This document shows positions 29,368 through 40,421 of a stretch of DNA of 64,000 nt, piece by piece. This DNA is from Asterochloris sp. CNOR1 (taxonomy: Eukaryota; Chlorophyta; Trebouxiophyceae; Trebouxiales; Trebouxiaceae). Below the pieces are notes generated by a model, which had not been told where the DNA came from, made no database searches, and saw only the letters and a list, made by a program, of their open reading frames with translations. Both the position numbers and the translations under genes were made by a program. Location: the NCBI GenBank assembly GCA_963969365.1, contig OZ017764.1, forward strand, positions 46,057 through 110,056. The letters are read 5' to 3'. Position 1 is the first letter of the stretch; every line of letters begins with the position of its first letter.

Positions 29368-30564
29368 ATGGCAATTGAAAAAGCAATTCAACAATCAAAA
29401 ATCAAAAACTTTACTATCAACTTTGGCCCTCAGCACCCTGCTGCTCACGGGGTGCTTCGCTTGGTTCTAGAAATGAACGGTGAAGTGGTACAGCGAGCTG
29501 ACCCTCATATAGGTCTTCTTCACAGAGGTACAGAGAAATTAATAGAGTACAAAACGTACCTGCAAGCCCTTCCCTATTTTGATAGGTTAGATTATGTTTC
29601 AATGATGTGCCAAGAGCATGCTTACTCTCTGGCGGTAGAAAAGCTTTTAAACTGCCAGGTGCCGGAAAGAGGTCAGTACATAAGGGTACTTTTCTCCGAA
29701 ATCACTCGCATCTTAAACCATTTGTTAGCTTTAACCTGCCACGCTATGGATGTAGGTGCTTTAACACCCTTTTTATGGGGGTGGGAGGAGCGCGAGAAGT
29801 TGCTTGAGTTTTATGAAAGGGTGTCTGGAGCAAGAATGCACGCCGCTTATTTTCGTCCAGGTGGGGTAGCTCAAGATTTACCGATCGGTCTTTGCGAAGA
29901 TATCTTTAAATTTACTCAACAATTCGGATCCCGCATTGATGAAATGGAGGAAATGCTGACAAGTAACAGAATCTGGAAACAAAGACTGGTTGACGTTGGC
30001 CGCGTTACAGGGTCTCAAGCAATGGATTGGGGTTTCTCTGGTGTGATGTTAAGAGGTTCTGGGGTACCTTGGGACCTTCGAAAAACACAACCTTATGATA
30101 AATATAGCAAGATTCATTTTGATGTCCCTGTAGGTTCGAACGGTGACTGCTACGACAGGTATTTGATTAGGATCGAGGAGATGCGCCAAAGCTGCCGAAT
30201 CATACATCAGGTTTTGAACGAAATGCCTTTTGGAATGATTAAGGCAGACGACCGAAAAGTAACTCCCCCATCTCGATCCCAAATGAAGCAATCAATGGAG
30301 TCTTTGATTCATCATTTTAAACTTTATACCGAAGGTTATTCCGTCCCTCGTGGCGAAACTTACACCGCAGTAGAGGCGCCTAAAGGAGAGTTTGGAGTCT
30401 ATCTGGTGAGTAATGGCACAAACAGACCTTATCGTTGTAAGATAAGAGCTCCCGGCTTTGCCCATCTACAAGGGATCGACTTTATGGCTCGCAATCACAT
30501 GTTAGCTGACGTTGTAACAATTATAGGTACACAAGATATTGTTTTTGGTGAAGTGGACCGTTAA
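29368..30564 (+). CDS. nad7: NADH dehydrogenase subunit 7 (complex I, 49-kDa)
   Basis: 398 residues, the usual length for mitochondrial Nad7 (NuoD family). It lies in the peripheral arm where it forms part of the quinone-binding cavity next to Nad9 and the N2 cluster subunit. Motifs are [20 protein letters not shown] (about 16-35), [16 protein letters not shown] (about 42-57), [11 protein letters not shown] (about 70-80) and the C-terminal [15 protein letters not shown] and [12 protein letters not shown]. No repeat-derived residues, and the start ATG follows a short unique A-rich leader. Confidence 0.98.
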   Translation: MAIEKAIQQSKIKNFTINFGPQHPAAHGVLRLVLEMNGEVVQRADPHIGLLHRGTEKLIEYKTYLQALPYFDRLDYVSMMCQEHAYSLAVEKLLNCQVPERGQYIRVLFSEITRILNHLLALTCHAMDVGALTPFLWGWEEREKLLEFYERVSGARMHAAYFRPGGVAQDLPIGLCEDIFKFTQQFGSRIDEMEEMLTSNRIWKQRLVDVGRVTGSQAMDWGFSGVMLRGSGVPWDLRKTQPYDKYSKIHFDVPVGSNGDCYDRYLIRIEEMRQSCRIIHQVLNEMPFGMIKADDRKVTPPSRSQMKQSMESLIHHFKLYTEGYSVPRGETYTAVEAPKGEFGVYLVSNGTNRPYRCKIRAPGFAHLQGIDFMARNHMLADVVTIIGTQDIVFGEVDR

Positions 30565-31148
30565 TTGTGTGCTAACTACTTGTACCCAATTCTCTTGTTG
30601 CTAGTGACCCTTCTTGCTACGCATCACCAAGACCAGCAATTGCTTGTGTTGCACCCTATGCTGACCTTGGTGATGCGTAGCAAGAAGGGTCACTAGCAAC
30701 AAGATGGTACGCACTACGTGCGAAGCAAGTCGCGAAGCAATCCCTTTGCATTGCTTGTAGTGCTGTGCTACGTACTTCTTCCGCCCTTCTAACCGAAGTT
30801 TGCACGAGCAACTTGTTGCTAGTGCGAAGCAAGGACGCAATAAGCGAACGGCGGAAGGAGGGCGCAAAGGACACAAGCAAGAAAAGTTTTTTGTGTTCTT
30901 CTGTGTTTGCCAAAAAAAAAACACAACCTTGCTGATCTTGCTTTGCTGTGCTACCTTCCGTTAGAAGGGCGGAAGAAGGTAGAAGACCCAAGGTAAAGCA
31001 ACATTTGTGGTGCAAAGCAACTACTTGCTTTGCACCACAAGTAAGCAAAACGTGAAGCAAGTGTCCCTTCTTGCTCTGGGTCACAATTGCTACCATCACA
31101 AAACTTTTTTTAATAACTGTAACTGAAAAGAATAAACAGAATCTTGTT
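30565..31148. repeat. Repeat spacer between nad7 and cox2
   Basis: No gene. It includes an inverted pair around 30600-30705: CTAGTGACCCTTCTTGCTAC and its reverse complement near 30672-30691. The last 70 nt are AT-rich and unique. Confidence 0.78.
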
Positions 31149-31925
31149 ATGATTTCTCGAATTTTACTAATCTTACTATCTCCTGTTTTTACTTTGGCAG
31201 ACGCTCCAGAGAGTTGGCAAATGGGTTTCCAAGACCCAGCAACACCAGTAATGCAAGGAATTATAGATTTGCACCATGACATAATGTTTTTTATGTTTGT
31301 GATTCTGGTTTTCGTGGTATGGATGTTAAGTCGTACCCTTTATCATTTTCATCAAAGCAGAAACCCAATTCCAGAGAAAATTATTCATGGAACCACTATA
31401 GAGATTGCTTGGACAGTAGCACCAAGTTTAATCCTTGTTCTAATAGCCATTCCGTCTTTTGCCTTACTTTATAGCATGGATGAGGTGGTCGATCCGGCTG
31501 TTACCATTAAGGCGATAGGTCACCAATGGTATTGGTCTTACGAGTATTCTGATTACAACCAATCAGACTCAGAGGGAATAAATTTTGATAGCTACATGAT
31601 ACCAGAGGATGAATTAGAGTTGGGTCAATTAAGGTTGTTGGAAGTTGACAATCGTGTTGTAATACCAGTAAACACTCACGTAAGAATGATCATGACAAGT
31701 GCCGATGTGCTTCATAGCTGGGCTGTCCCCTCATTGGGAGTGAAAACTGATGCTGTTCCTGGTAGATTAAACCAAACCCCAATCTTTGTTAAAAGAGAAG
31801 GCGTTTTCTATGGTCAATGCAGCGAGCTTTGCGGAGCTAACCATGCGTTCATGCCTATAGTGGTTGAAGCTGTATCTCTTGACAACTACATTTCTTGGGT
31901 CTCTAACAAGTTGGAAGAGGAGTAA
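31149..31925 (+). CDS. cox2: Cytochrome c oxidase subunit 2
   Basis: 258 residues from the ATG at 31149, a normal length; the frame is open 26 codons further upstream without homology. It accepts electrons from cytochrome c through the binuclear CuA centre. There is a cleavable-looking hydrophobic N terminus ([19 protein letters not shown]), two transmembrane helices (about 40-60 and 85-107), the aromatic segment [10 protein letters not shown], and CuA ligands in [10 protein letters not shown] and [12 protein letters not shown] (C224, C228, H232, M235). Intact single-piece cox2, unlike the split forms in some chlorophycean algae. Confidence 0.98.
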   Translation: MISRILLILLSPVFTLADAPESWQMGFQDPATPVMQGIIDLHHDIMFFMFVILVFVVWMLSRTLYHFHQSRNPIPEKIIHGTTIEIAWTVAPSLILVLIAIPSFALLYSMDEVVDPAVTIKAIGHQWYWSYEYSDYNQSDSEGINFDSYMIPEDELELGQLRLLEVDNRVVIPVNTHVRMIMTSADVLHSWAVPSLGVKTDAVPGRLNQTPIFVKREGVFYGQCSELCGANHAFMPIVVEAVSLDNYISWVSNKLEEE

Positions 31926-32563
31926 TTAAGGTAAACATATCTTCCCTTTGGGTTTGATGGTATGCTAACTGAAGGTAAAGCACCTAGTCTGAAAAGATTG
32001 CGCTCAAGCAAGTGTTGCTTCTTGTTACTAGCAACAAGAGAATTCACCAATTGGTATTGCGCGAATGCTTTGCACGTGCATCCGTTTGTACCCTTACGTG
32101 CAAAGCAATAAAGGGTAGGGTGCAAGTAAAGCAAAATATCCTTGTTTTGCTCTGCACGTGACCGTGACCGTGATGCTTCGCACGGTCACGGTCACGGTCG
32201 CGTAAAGCAAGGATTTGCTTTGCACAACTTTACTACCTTCGGTCGACCCTTCTCGTGCGAAGGGTCACTAGCAACAAGAGAATTTACCAATAAAGCGAAG
32301 CAACACACTACCTTCGGTCGACCCAATTCTCTTGTTGCTACTAGGATGCACCAAGTGGTACGGGTCACGTGTGTTGCACCCTATGCACTAGCAACAAGTT
32401 GGTTCACTACCTTGTCCTTGCTTTGCTTATTGCTTCGCTGTGCTACGTGCAAAGCAATAAGCAAAGCAAGGACGCAAGATTTGCTTGAGCATACCATACA
32501 AGAGACCGTTACCAACTTGTTAATTGCAATACTACAATTATTTTTATACATAGATTATCGCTT
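31926..32563. repeat. Repeat spacer between cox2 and cox3
   Basis: No gene. An imperfect GTGACC hairpin with GATGCTTCGCAC loop lies at about 32158-32198. Two ACCTTCGGTCGACC modules and several AATTCTCTTGTTGCT modules are present. The last 80 nt are AT-rich. Confidence 0.78.
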
Positions 32564-33352
32564 ATGAGAAAACATCCATTCCATTTAGTTGATCCGAGCC
32601 CGTGGCCTCTTTTTGCCTCCTTTGCCGCCTTTCTCAGCACAGTTGGAGGTGTTATGTATATGCATGCCTACAGCGGTGGAGGGGTTGTTTTATCTTTCGG
32701 AATAAGTATGATCCTCTACAGTATGTTTGTATGGTGGAGAGATGTTATACGAGAGGCTACTTTTGAGGGACATCATACGTCCTACGTGCAACTTGGTTTG
32801 CGTTACGGTATGATTTTGTTTATTGTGTCTGAGGTTATGTTTTTCTTGGCATTCTTTTGGGCCTTTTTCCATTCAAGTTTGGCACCCACAGTAGAAATAG
32901 GAGCTGTTTGGCCACCAAAGGGTATACAAGTGTTGAACCCTTGGGAGGTGCCGTTCTTAAACACAATCATATTGCTATCTTCGGGGGCAGCTGTAACTTG
33001 GGCTCACCACGCTATACTTGCAGGAGATCGCAAGGGAGGAGTTGTTGCTTTGATTATTACTGTGACGTTAGCAGTTTTCTTTACCGGGTTTCAAATGTAT
33101 GAATACTTGGAAGCCCCTTTTACTATTTCTGATGGTATTTATGGTTCTACCTTTTTTATGGCAACTGGTTTCCACGGATTTCATGTTTTCGTGGGAACCG
33201 TTTTCCTTTTAGTGTGTTTGCTGCGACTGATGAGCTTTCATTTTACAAAAAAACACCACTTTGGATTCGAAGCAGCAGCCTGGTACTGGCATTTTGTAGA
33301 TGTAGTTTGGCTTTTTCTTTTCGTTTGCATTTACTACTGGGGAGGTGCCTAG
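32564..33352 (+). CDS. cox3: Cytochrome c oxidase subunit 3
   Basis: 262 residues, the usual length. Seven-helix inner-membrane subunit of complex IV. Motifs are [20 protein letters not shown] (residues 4-23), [20 protein letters not shown] (about 52-71), [17 protein letters not shown], the conserved [10 protein letters not shown] and the C-terminal [14 protein letters not shown]. No insertion. Confidence 0.98.
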   Translation: MRKHPFHLVDPSPWPLFASFAAFLSTVGGVMYMHAYSGGGVVLSFGISMILYSMFVWWRDVIREATFEGHHTSYVQLGLRYGMILFIVSEVMFFLAFFWAFFHSSLAPTVEIGAVWPPKGIQVLNPWEVPFLNTIILLSSGAAVTWAHHAILAGDRKGGVVALIITVTLAVFFTGFQMYEYLEAPFTISDGIYGSTFFMATGFHGFHVFVGTVFLLVCLLRLMSFHFTKKHHFGFEAAAWYWHFVDVVWLFLFVCIYYWGGA

Positions 33353-34481
33353 GAAATAATTCACTTGACCCCTACCACAAGCTTGTGGTAGGGGTCACTA
33401 GCAACGAGTTGCTTTACTCTCTTGTCCTTGCTTTGCGACCGAAGGTATAGCAACAAGAGAATTGTGGTTTGCTTATTGTAAGGGAAGCAACACTACCTGC
33501 GGTCAGCACAGATCGTGCAAAGCAAGGACGCAATAAGCAAACCAATTGTTAGGTGATGGTGAAGCAACTTGTTGCTATACCTTCGGTCGCACAGCACCCG
33601 TCTTGCTACGCACGGATGGGATTGCGTGCATCCTACGGACGGGTCACGTAAAGCTTTGAGCAATGAATTGCTTCAAACTTTACGTGACCGTGCGAAGGGT
33701 CAACAAGGATATTTTGCTCCACTTGCACCCTATGCACAGGGTACAAACGGATGCACGCAATTGCGTGCTTGTTGCGCGTGTTGCGTCCTTGCTTGGCTTA
33801 TTGCTTCGCTGTGCTACGTGCAAAGCAATAAGCGTACCACGCAAGAAGTACTTGGTGCAAAGCAATTGTAAGCCAAGCAACACAAGCAACAAGAGAATTC
33901 GCACACAATTGAAACCTTCTTGCGTGGTACGCGACTTGGTGCGAAGGGAGGAAAAAGGGCGCAAAAAGCACACCACTTAGAAAATAGGAACGCACGTGAC
34001 CGTGACCGTGCGAAGGGTCACGGTCACGAGTCACGTCAAGCGGCCTTGCAAAGCAAGTGTTTTGCTTGTCATGCCAGTCATCCGTAGGATGCAGTTGCTT
34101 GTATTTTGCTGTGCTGTGCTTGGTACGCACAAGGGCGCAAAACCCCAAGCAACTGCATCCTACGGAGGCGATTGCTAGTGCAAAGCAACCGTCTTTCGAT
34201 GGTGTTAGGCAATTTATTGCTACTTGCGCCCTTCTTGCGCATGCGAAGCAACTCCGCCCTTGTGCGTAGCAAGCACAGCACCAGCCAAGTACGCAACCGT
34301 AGCGAGGGCGATAGCAACTGCGTCTTGCTTCGCACTTGCTTTGCACGGATTGTTTGGGTTGTAAATCAGAACACTTGTACCCTGTGCTTTGCTACTACGT
34401 GCGAAGCAAGTCGACGGTGACCGTGCGAAGGGTCACCAAGTGGTACGGGTCACGTGTTCAAAAACAAAACTTTCACCTTAT
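33353..34481. repeat. Repeat spacer between cox3 and atp4
   Basis: No gene. A GTGACCGTGACC-GTGCGAAG hairpin lies at about 33996-34027. A tract at 33827-33901 (GCGTACCACGCAAGAAGTAC through GAGAATTCGCAC) recurs just after the second 213-bp copy (about 49405-49480). Confidence 0.8.
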
Positions 34482-35078
34482 ATGATTAGTAACGATAAAC
34501 TTAGACCTTATATCTTTCTTTTCTTAGGTTTCTGCGTCCTAAGCTCAAAAAACATTATCATTTACAATGAAGAAACTTTAGTGGCTCTTAGCTTTGTATT
34601 ATTCGTTTATTTTGTTTTCTATTACTTTGGCAATAACATTAAAGAGTCTCTTGATGAAAGAAGTGAAACTATTAAAGCAGAATTGCAAAACTTCTTGAAA
34701 TTAAAGAAAAGCTCCCTTGAAAACCTTTACGCCGAGCACAAGAAGGTAGCCAAACTCGGAAAGGTTCTATCTCAAGTTTCCTCCTTTACAATTAGTGAGA
34801 TAAATAAAAGCACGCGTTTAGGGAAAGAAAGCTTGTATGCAGGAATCACTTCTCAAGTGAAAAACAGGTTAACTCTTTTATCCGATTCTTCGTCTTTATT
34901 GCAACAAAAACTACAACAGGTTATAGCTAGTAGCTTATTAAATGCCGTTTTAGTGAAACGTGTAAAGGACAGGCAGAACAAGGGTTCTGAAAAAGAAACA
35001 AGAGCGAAAGCAACTAAAATCAATAGGAAAGTGATTGATAGCACAATTCAGCTTTTACTTTCGTCAAATAAAGGTTAA
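34482..35078 (+). CDS. atp4: ATP synthase F0 subunit 4 (b subunit, Ymf39)
   Basis: 198 residues from the ATG at 34482. The frame upstream to 34389 is repeat-derived. The protein has an N-terminal hydrophobic segment (about 10-28), a second (NEETLVALSFVLFVYFVFYYF, about 28-48), and then a long charged helical stretch beginning IKESLDERSETIKAELQNFLKLK, the peripheral-stalk pattern of the b subunit. The EETLVAL and IKESLDERS features match Atp4/Ymf39 of plants and green algae. It links F0 to F1. No repeat insertions. Confidence 0.9.
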   Translation: MISNDKLRPYIFLFLGFCVLSSKNIIIYNEETLVALSFVLFVYFVFYYFGNNIKESLDERSETIKAELQNFLKLKKSSLENLYAEHKKVAKLGKVLSQVSSFTISEINKSTRLGKESLYAGITSQVKNRLTLLSDSSSLLQQKLQQVIASSLLNAVLVKRVKDRQNKGSEKETRAKATKINRKVIDSTIQLLLSSNKG

Positions 35079-35564
35079 CACACCCTTTGCACAGCAATTT
35101 GTTTTGCTCTCTTCTTGCGTGGTACGCTTATTGTAAGCCAAGCAACACTACCTGCGGTCAGCACAGCGAAGCAATAAGCAAAGCAAAGGCAAATGGAGCA
35201 AGGACGTACCGCAAAAAAAAACGATTACCCTAAGGCGGGATTGCTTTGCACTTGCTTATGCTTCGCTTATTGCTTTGCGACCAAAGGTAGTATAGCAACA
35301 AGAGAATTGTCGAGAGTTTGAATTGGACTATAGTAAGAGCCATTTTCTTGCCATAAGCACGTGCATCCTACTAGCAACAAGAGAATTGGGTCACTCGCAC
35401 AGCAATTGTAAGCCCAGCAAGTGTTGCCTTTGCTTTGCACGCAAAGCACAGGCTACAAGTGCAAAGCAAGTGTTGCTTTCGGCTACAAGTGCAAAGCCAG
35501 TGTTTGCTTAAAGGTTGTGTTCTTTTTTTCAGCAATTGCTTAAAGCAAGTGCGCAACATCACGT
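35079..35564. repeat. Repeat spacer between atp4 and trnL(uaa)
   Basis: No gene. Interspersed modules, with a local duplication of AAGTGTTGC...GCTACAAGTGCAAAGC near 35417-35505. Confidence 0.78.
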
Positions 35565-35645
35565 GCTCACTTGGTGAAACAGGCAAACACGACAGACTTA
35601 AAATTTGTTCCCAAAGGGTTATCGGTTCAAGTCCGATAGTGAGCA
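35565..35645 (+). tRNA. trnL(uaa): tRNA-Leu (anticodon UAA)
   Basis: 81-nt class II tRNA. Acceptor GCTCACT/AGTGAGC, anticodon loop CTTAAAA (anticodon TAA), T-arm ATCGG-TTCAAGT-CCGAT, discriminator A. It is a near copy of trnL(caa) at 1552, differing at position 34, the variable arm and a few other bases. Confidence 0.95.
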
Positions 35646-36219
35646 TCTTTTATTCTAATCATTCAAGAAATACTTTTTTCTTCGTGTAAAGCAAAATATC
35701 CTTGTTGCTAAAGCAATTGCTGTTTGCTTGTGATGGTGACCGTGACCGTGCGAAGGGTCACGGTCACAGGGTGCGTCCGTAGGATGGGATTGCTACGTGC
35801 AAAGCAATAAGCGAAGGGTCACGTAAAGTTTTCACCATCACCTGCTTGTTACGCATGAATGCCCTTCCCTTTAAAAACTAAAATAATAACTAGTTATATG
35901 ACAAAAGCATTTTGTTGCTGTGCTGTGCTACATGTTGCTTCGCTTACAAGTCGCGAAGCACGCAACAAGGGGGCAACAAACACGCAAAAAGGGCGCAAGA
36001 GGCGTTTTAAGGGATGCCTGCATTGAAGGTTGTGCTCCGCATTACCTTTATAAGTGGCCCTTTGTTGTGCTGTGCTGTGCTGTGCGAAAAAAGCACAGCA
36101 CTTGCTGGTATTGCTGTGGTACGTGTTGCTTGGCTTACAATAAGCGTACCACGCAAGAAGGTTTCAATTGCTTTGCATCACGCGCAATTGTATTAAGAAG
36201 AAAGGGTAAAAGAATTGCT
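35646..36219. repeat. Repeat spacer between trnL(uaa) and trnR(ucu)
   Basis: No gene. A GTGACCGTGACC-GTGCGAAG-GGTCACGGTCAC hairpin lies at about 35735-35766. A unique AT-rich patch lies at about 35860-35915. Confidence 0.78.
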
Positions 36220-36258
36220 GCGTCCTTAGCTCAGTTGGATAGAGCAACAACCTTCTAA

Positions 36259-39200
36259 TTGCGGTCGGAGAGAGATTAAGACTACTAAAGGAGTTGCCTG
36301 TGTTGGTTCACACGTACCCGCTGTTTATGCAAAACAATAAACTTGAAGCAACTCGTTGCTAGTGATGCAGAGCAAGAAGGAACACATGCAAAAATCAACA
36401 CTTAAGCAATTTGTTGCTATTGCATGTGTGGTTTAATGAACAAATTTGTAAGCAAAGGTATGCAAAATATCCTTGTTGCTAGTGTACCATGTTTCTTATG
36501 CCCTTTCTGCGAGCGTTTGGTACACATGCTTTGCACTTGTAGCCGAAAGCAACACTTGGTACGGGTGCAAAGCAAGTGCGTGCATCCTACTAGCAACAAG
36601 AGAATTGGGTCACGTAAAGCTTTAAGCAACACAGCAATAGCAACAGGTTGCTTCAACAAAGGGCAGTATGGTGGTACGTGACCGGTGCAAAGGGTTATGC
36701 AATCCCTTTGCACCCTGTGCTACGGGTCACCAACAGCTAAGCAATTCCTTTTACATTAATATCGAAATGTATAAATCACCAACTAAGTCCAAGGCGAAAG
36801 CTTAAGACAACAACAGCATGTTGGAAAATGATTCTCTATTAGAGATCAATCAGAGAAGAAAGGCAAGGTGAAAGCTAGATTGCTTGAAGTCTAAGCGCGT
36901 ATCGGTTACCTTATAGGTTACCTTCACAGTTTTCTACTAGCAACAAGCTTGTGCTACGTACTTCGGTCGCAAAGCAATAAAAGCAAGTAGTAGACAATAA
37001 AATCTAATTGTTTGTTTGGTTTACTTAGAAGGCTAAACAAAGATGTTACATTAGAGATAGCTACGTGCGTACCTTCTTGTGCTTGCTACGCTTTATTGGT
37101 GCTTCCTACGGACGCATCACGTAGTCCTTGCTTTGCATCACACTGCTTAATAAACTTGGTCCTTGCAGACCCTTGTGACCGTGACCGTGCGAAGGGTCAC
37201 GTGTCGCTTCTTGCGTCCTGTGACCCTTCGCACGGTCAGGATGTGTCACAAGCGGTCAGCATAGCAAGTGCAAAGCAAGTGCGAAGCAAGACGCACAAGG
37301 GGTGCCGTTCTAAGGAACTGGGCACGTGGCCACACAAGTGCGAATAGAACACCTAACCCTAGAGTAGATTTTTTACGTTTTCAAAAATAAGATTTTCCTG
37401 AGAAAAAAGGTCACAACAATCCAGAATTCACTTGTTGCTAGTGCTGTGCTTGCTACGCACAAGCACGCGTCCTTGCTCCATTTGCCTTTGCTTTGCACGC
37501 AAAGCACAGGCTACAAACGGATGCAATTGCTTGTGCTACGTGTTGCGTCCTGTGACCCTTCGCACGGTCAGGATGGGTGCAATAAAAGCAAGTAGTTGCT
37601 TTGCACGGATTGCTTTACGTGCTGTGCTGACCGCAGGTAGTGTTGCTTGGCTTACAATAAGCGAAGGGCGGAATTGCTTCGCAAGCGCAAGAAGTGCATC
37701 AACTGGTTTTGCTGGTATTTTCTTTTTTCAGAACACAACCGTGAATTTCCTACATGTAGTCTTAAATCAACCCGGCATTTTTACTAAAAAAAAAGAAAAC
37801 TCTTTTGGTCTCGCACTGGCAACAAGTTGCTTCGATAACAATTACCCTATAATTCCCTCTAATTATTGGTTAATGGTTAATCTTAAACAACCAGCAAAAG
37901 CTTTACGTGATGCTTGGCACGCAATAAGTGCTGTGCTGTGCCTATGGCAAGAAGCACGCAAGAAGCACGCAAGTAGCACAAGCTTTGAAAAAGCAAAGGC
38001 GAGTGCAGGCCGAGGATTTAACACTCTATCAGTAAAAAGAAGAATCGGAAACTGTGTTACTTTTGTTTATGTTTTGCTTTACTTATTGGTGACCGTGACC
38101 CTTCGCACGGTCACGGTCGACTTGCTTCGCACGTAGTAAGGGTTAGTTTTCTCAACTAGATCTCTTAGCGCAGGTGTTGCTCCGCACCTCGTTGCTAGGC
38201 TCTCTACCATGTGTTCTTTGCATTGCTACGCTTATTGGTGACCGTGCATCCTACTAGCAACAAGAGAATTGGGTCACGGTCACTTCTACCTTCGGTCGCA
38301 AAGCAATTGTAAGCGAAGCAACACCAGCAACAAGCTTTGAAAAAGCAAGGCCCAAAAACAGACAAGCAACACGGTTTAAAAGGTTAATCCCTAGGCTTAA
38401 AAAATATAATCACTAGAGTGATTATAGATTTGCCTCCAAAAATTCTAAGAAAGCTAGTGTCTGTTATATCAAAGAAACTTAAAACAGGTAATGCTATGCA
38501 CAACCCACTTGTACCCTGGCTCTGCTTAAAGCAAAGAACACAGCGCAGCACTTGCTTCGCATGTACGCTTATTGCGTCCTTGCTTCGCACATGCGAAGCA
38601 AGTGCTGACCGCAGGTAGTGACCGTGCGAAGGGTCACGTAGTCGCGAAGCACGCAACAAGGTAATAAAGCAACACGTGTGACCCATCCTGTGCCAAGGGT
38701 CAGGAAGGGTTTGCTTTAAGCAACACGTGACCCATCCGTAGGAAACACTTGCTTTAAGCACGTGCTGTGCTATGCGAGCAAAAGGCGCAAAAAGGACGCA
38801 ATTGCGTCCGCAGGATGCACGGCGCAATTGCGTTTGTAGTTGGTACTTGCCACAGGCACTTATTGCTACCTTCTTCCGCCTTTTTTTCGCACAGATTCTA
38901 CGGACGGGTCGACCGAAGGTAGTAACGCGCAATTTTTTCAAAACACCTGCGTTCCTGTTTTCTAAGTACAAGGAAGGACGGCATTACTGGGTTGATTGAC
39001 TTTCTAAAAAGAACAGTCGTCGCTTTCTGGAGAGCCGTATGCATTGAAAGGTGCCTGTACGGTTCGGGAAGAGGGAGTTTTCTGCGTTTCTACAAGCAAC
39101 TTGTTACTTTGGTACGCTTGTGTTGCTTGCTACGCTTATTGCTTATTGCTTTGCTGTGCTACCTTCGGTTAGAAGGGCGGAAGAAGGTAGTAGTAGCAAA

Positions 39201-39578
39201 GCACAGGCTACAAGCAGGTAGCGTTGTGTTCTTTGCTTGTTGACCGTGCATCCTTTGCTCTGCTTATTGCTTTGCGACCGAAGGTAGTAGCGCAGCACAG
39301 GACGGGTCACGGTCACCTAAAGCTTTAAGCAACACAAGCAACGCTTTACGTGCTATGCTTTCTTCGGTCGCGTAGCACGCAAAAGTCGCGTAGCACGCAA
39401 AAGTCGCGTAGCACAAGCGATGACACCGCAAATTCCAGGTTTTGTAATCGTTATGCAACTGCTTGCTTTGGACGGAGTCTCGAGCAACGGTTGCCACAAA
39501 ATCTCCTTGCTGAAGGGTTTTCAAGGGATTGCTTTGCATACCCTAGCAACAAGTTGCTTTGCACCTCTCTACTTTCAT
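36259..39578 (+). mobile_element. Group II intron in trnR(ucu), 3.3 kb, no maturase
   Basis: Starts TTGCGGTCGGAG and ends CTACTTTCAT, as in the trnI intron. Core islands shared with the other two introns lie near 36259-36310, 36760-36910 (CAACAGCATGTTGGAAAATG, AGGTGAAAGCTAG), 37340-37370 (GAACACCTAACCC) and 38035-38060. Domain V is at 39032-39065. About 510 nt separate domain V from the 3' splice site, because a repeat cluster interrupts domain VI. A 234-codon frame at 37432-38136 is mostly repeat translation with some unique sequence (MVNLKQPAKAL) and shows no reverse-transcriptase motif such as YADD. Confidence 0.87.
39032..39065 (+). other. Group II intron domain V (trnR intron)
   Basis: Same 34 nt as in the trnI intron: GAGCCGTAT/GTACGGTTC lower stem, GCATT/GGTGC upper stem, GAAA loop, CT bulge. 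Confidence 0.93.
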
Positions 39579-39613
39579 GTTGATGGTCGTAGGTTCGAAT
39601 CCTACAGGACGCA

Positions 39614-40421
39614 ATACGGACAAAAAACAAAATTACTACTTTATGTCTAACTTGTAAGGCTTTGTGTTGCTGATCTTGCTTTGCACGAAGACCCGTACCA
39701 GAAGCTTTAAATTGGTGACCGTGCGAAGGGTCAACAAGGATATTTTGCTCTGCTTATTGCTTCGCTGTGCGAGCGAAGCACGCAAGAAGTACGTATAGCA
39801 ACAAGAGAATTCGCACGTGACTCTTAAGCACGTGCTGCCCTTGCTTGTGCTGTGCTGACCGCAGGTAGTGTTGCTTGGCTTACAATAAGCGTACCACACA
39901 ATTGCTTCGCACGCGGAAGTAGTTTGCACAAGGGCACATTGGTGACCGTGACCCAATTCTCTTGTTGCTAGTAGGATGCACGGTCACGGTCACTACGTGC
40001 GAAGCAATAAGCAAAGGGTCTTGTTGCTATACTACCTTCTTGCCTACGGCACAGCAAAGCAATAAGGGTAGCAATTGCGCTTAAGCAACTTGTAGCCTGT
40101 GCATAGCGTGCAGAGCAAAGGCAACACGTGACCGTGCGAAGGGTCACGTGACCGTGACCGTGCATCCTACTAGCAACAAGAGAATTGGGTCACGGTCACC
40201 AATCCCTTTGCTCGTATCGCTGTAGATGGTTTGTAGAGCATTTTGCCAGACAAGCAAATGTTGCTTCTTGCGTCCTGTGACCCTTCGCACGGTCAGGATG
40301 GGTCACAATTGCTAGTGTGACCCAAGCATTGCTGAAAGCTTTTTGCTCTTTGCCTGTGGCACGACCTTGCTTTGCACGTAACAAGCAACAAAAATAAGAA
40401 CAAACCAAATCAATAACCATT
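39614..40421. repeat. Repeat spacer between trnR(ucu) and nad5
   Basis: No gene. Two 52-nt nested units lie at 39942-39993 and 40148-40199; they are reverse complements of one another. Each has GTGACCGTGACC/GGTCACGGTCAC arms enclosing an AGCAACAAGAGAATT module. A CCTGTGACC-CTTCGCAC-GGTCAGGA palindrome lies at about 40273-40299. Confidence 0.85.

Larger units (their letters stand above)
36220..39613 (+). tRNA. trnR(ucu): tRNA-Arg (anticodon UCU), interrupted by a group II intron
   Basis: 5' exon 36220-36258 and 3' exon 39579-39613. Joined acceptor GCGTCCT/AGGACGC, D-stem GCTC/GAGC, anticodon loop CTTCTAA (anticodon TCT) closed by ACAAC/GTTGA (four pairs, with an A-A mismatch at 27-43), T-arm GTAGG-TTCGAAT-CCTAC, discriminator A. 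The intron is after position 38, as in trnI and trnH. Confidence 0.92.

Noticed and set aside
37432-38136. 234-codon frame inside the trnR intron as a maturase/reverse transcriptase
   Set aside because: No reverse-transcriptase blocks or domain X motif can be seen. Most of it is repeat translation, with short unique patches that are probably intron core.
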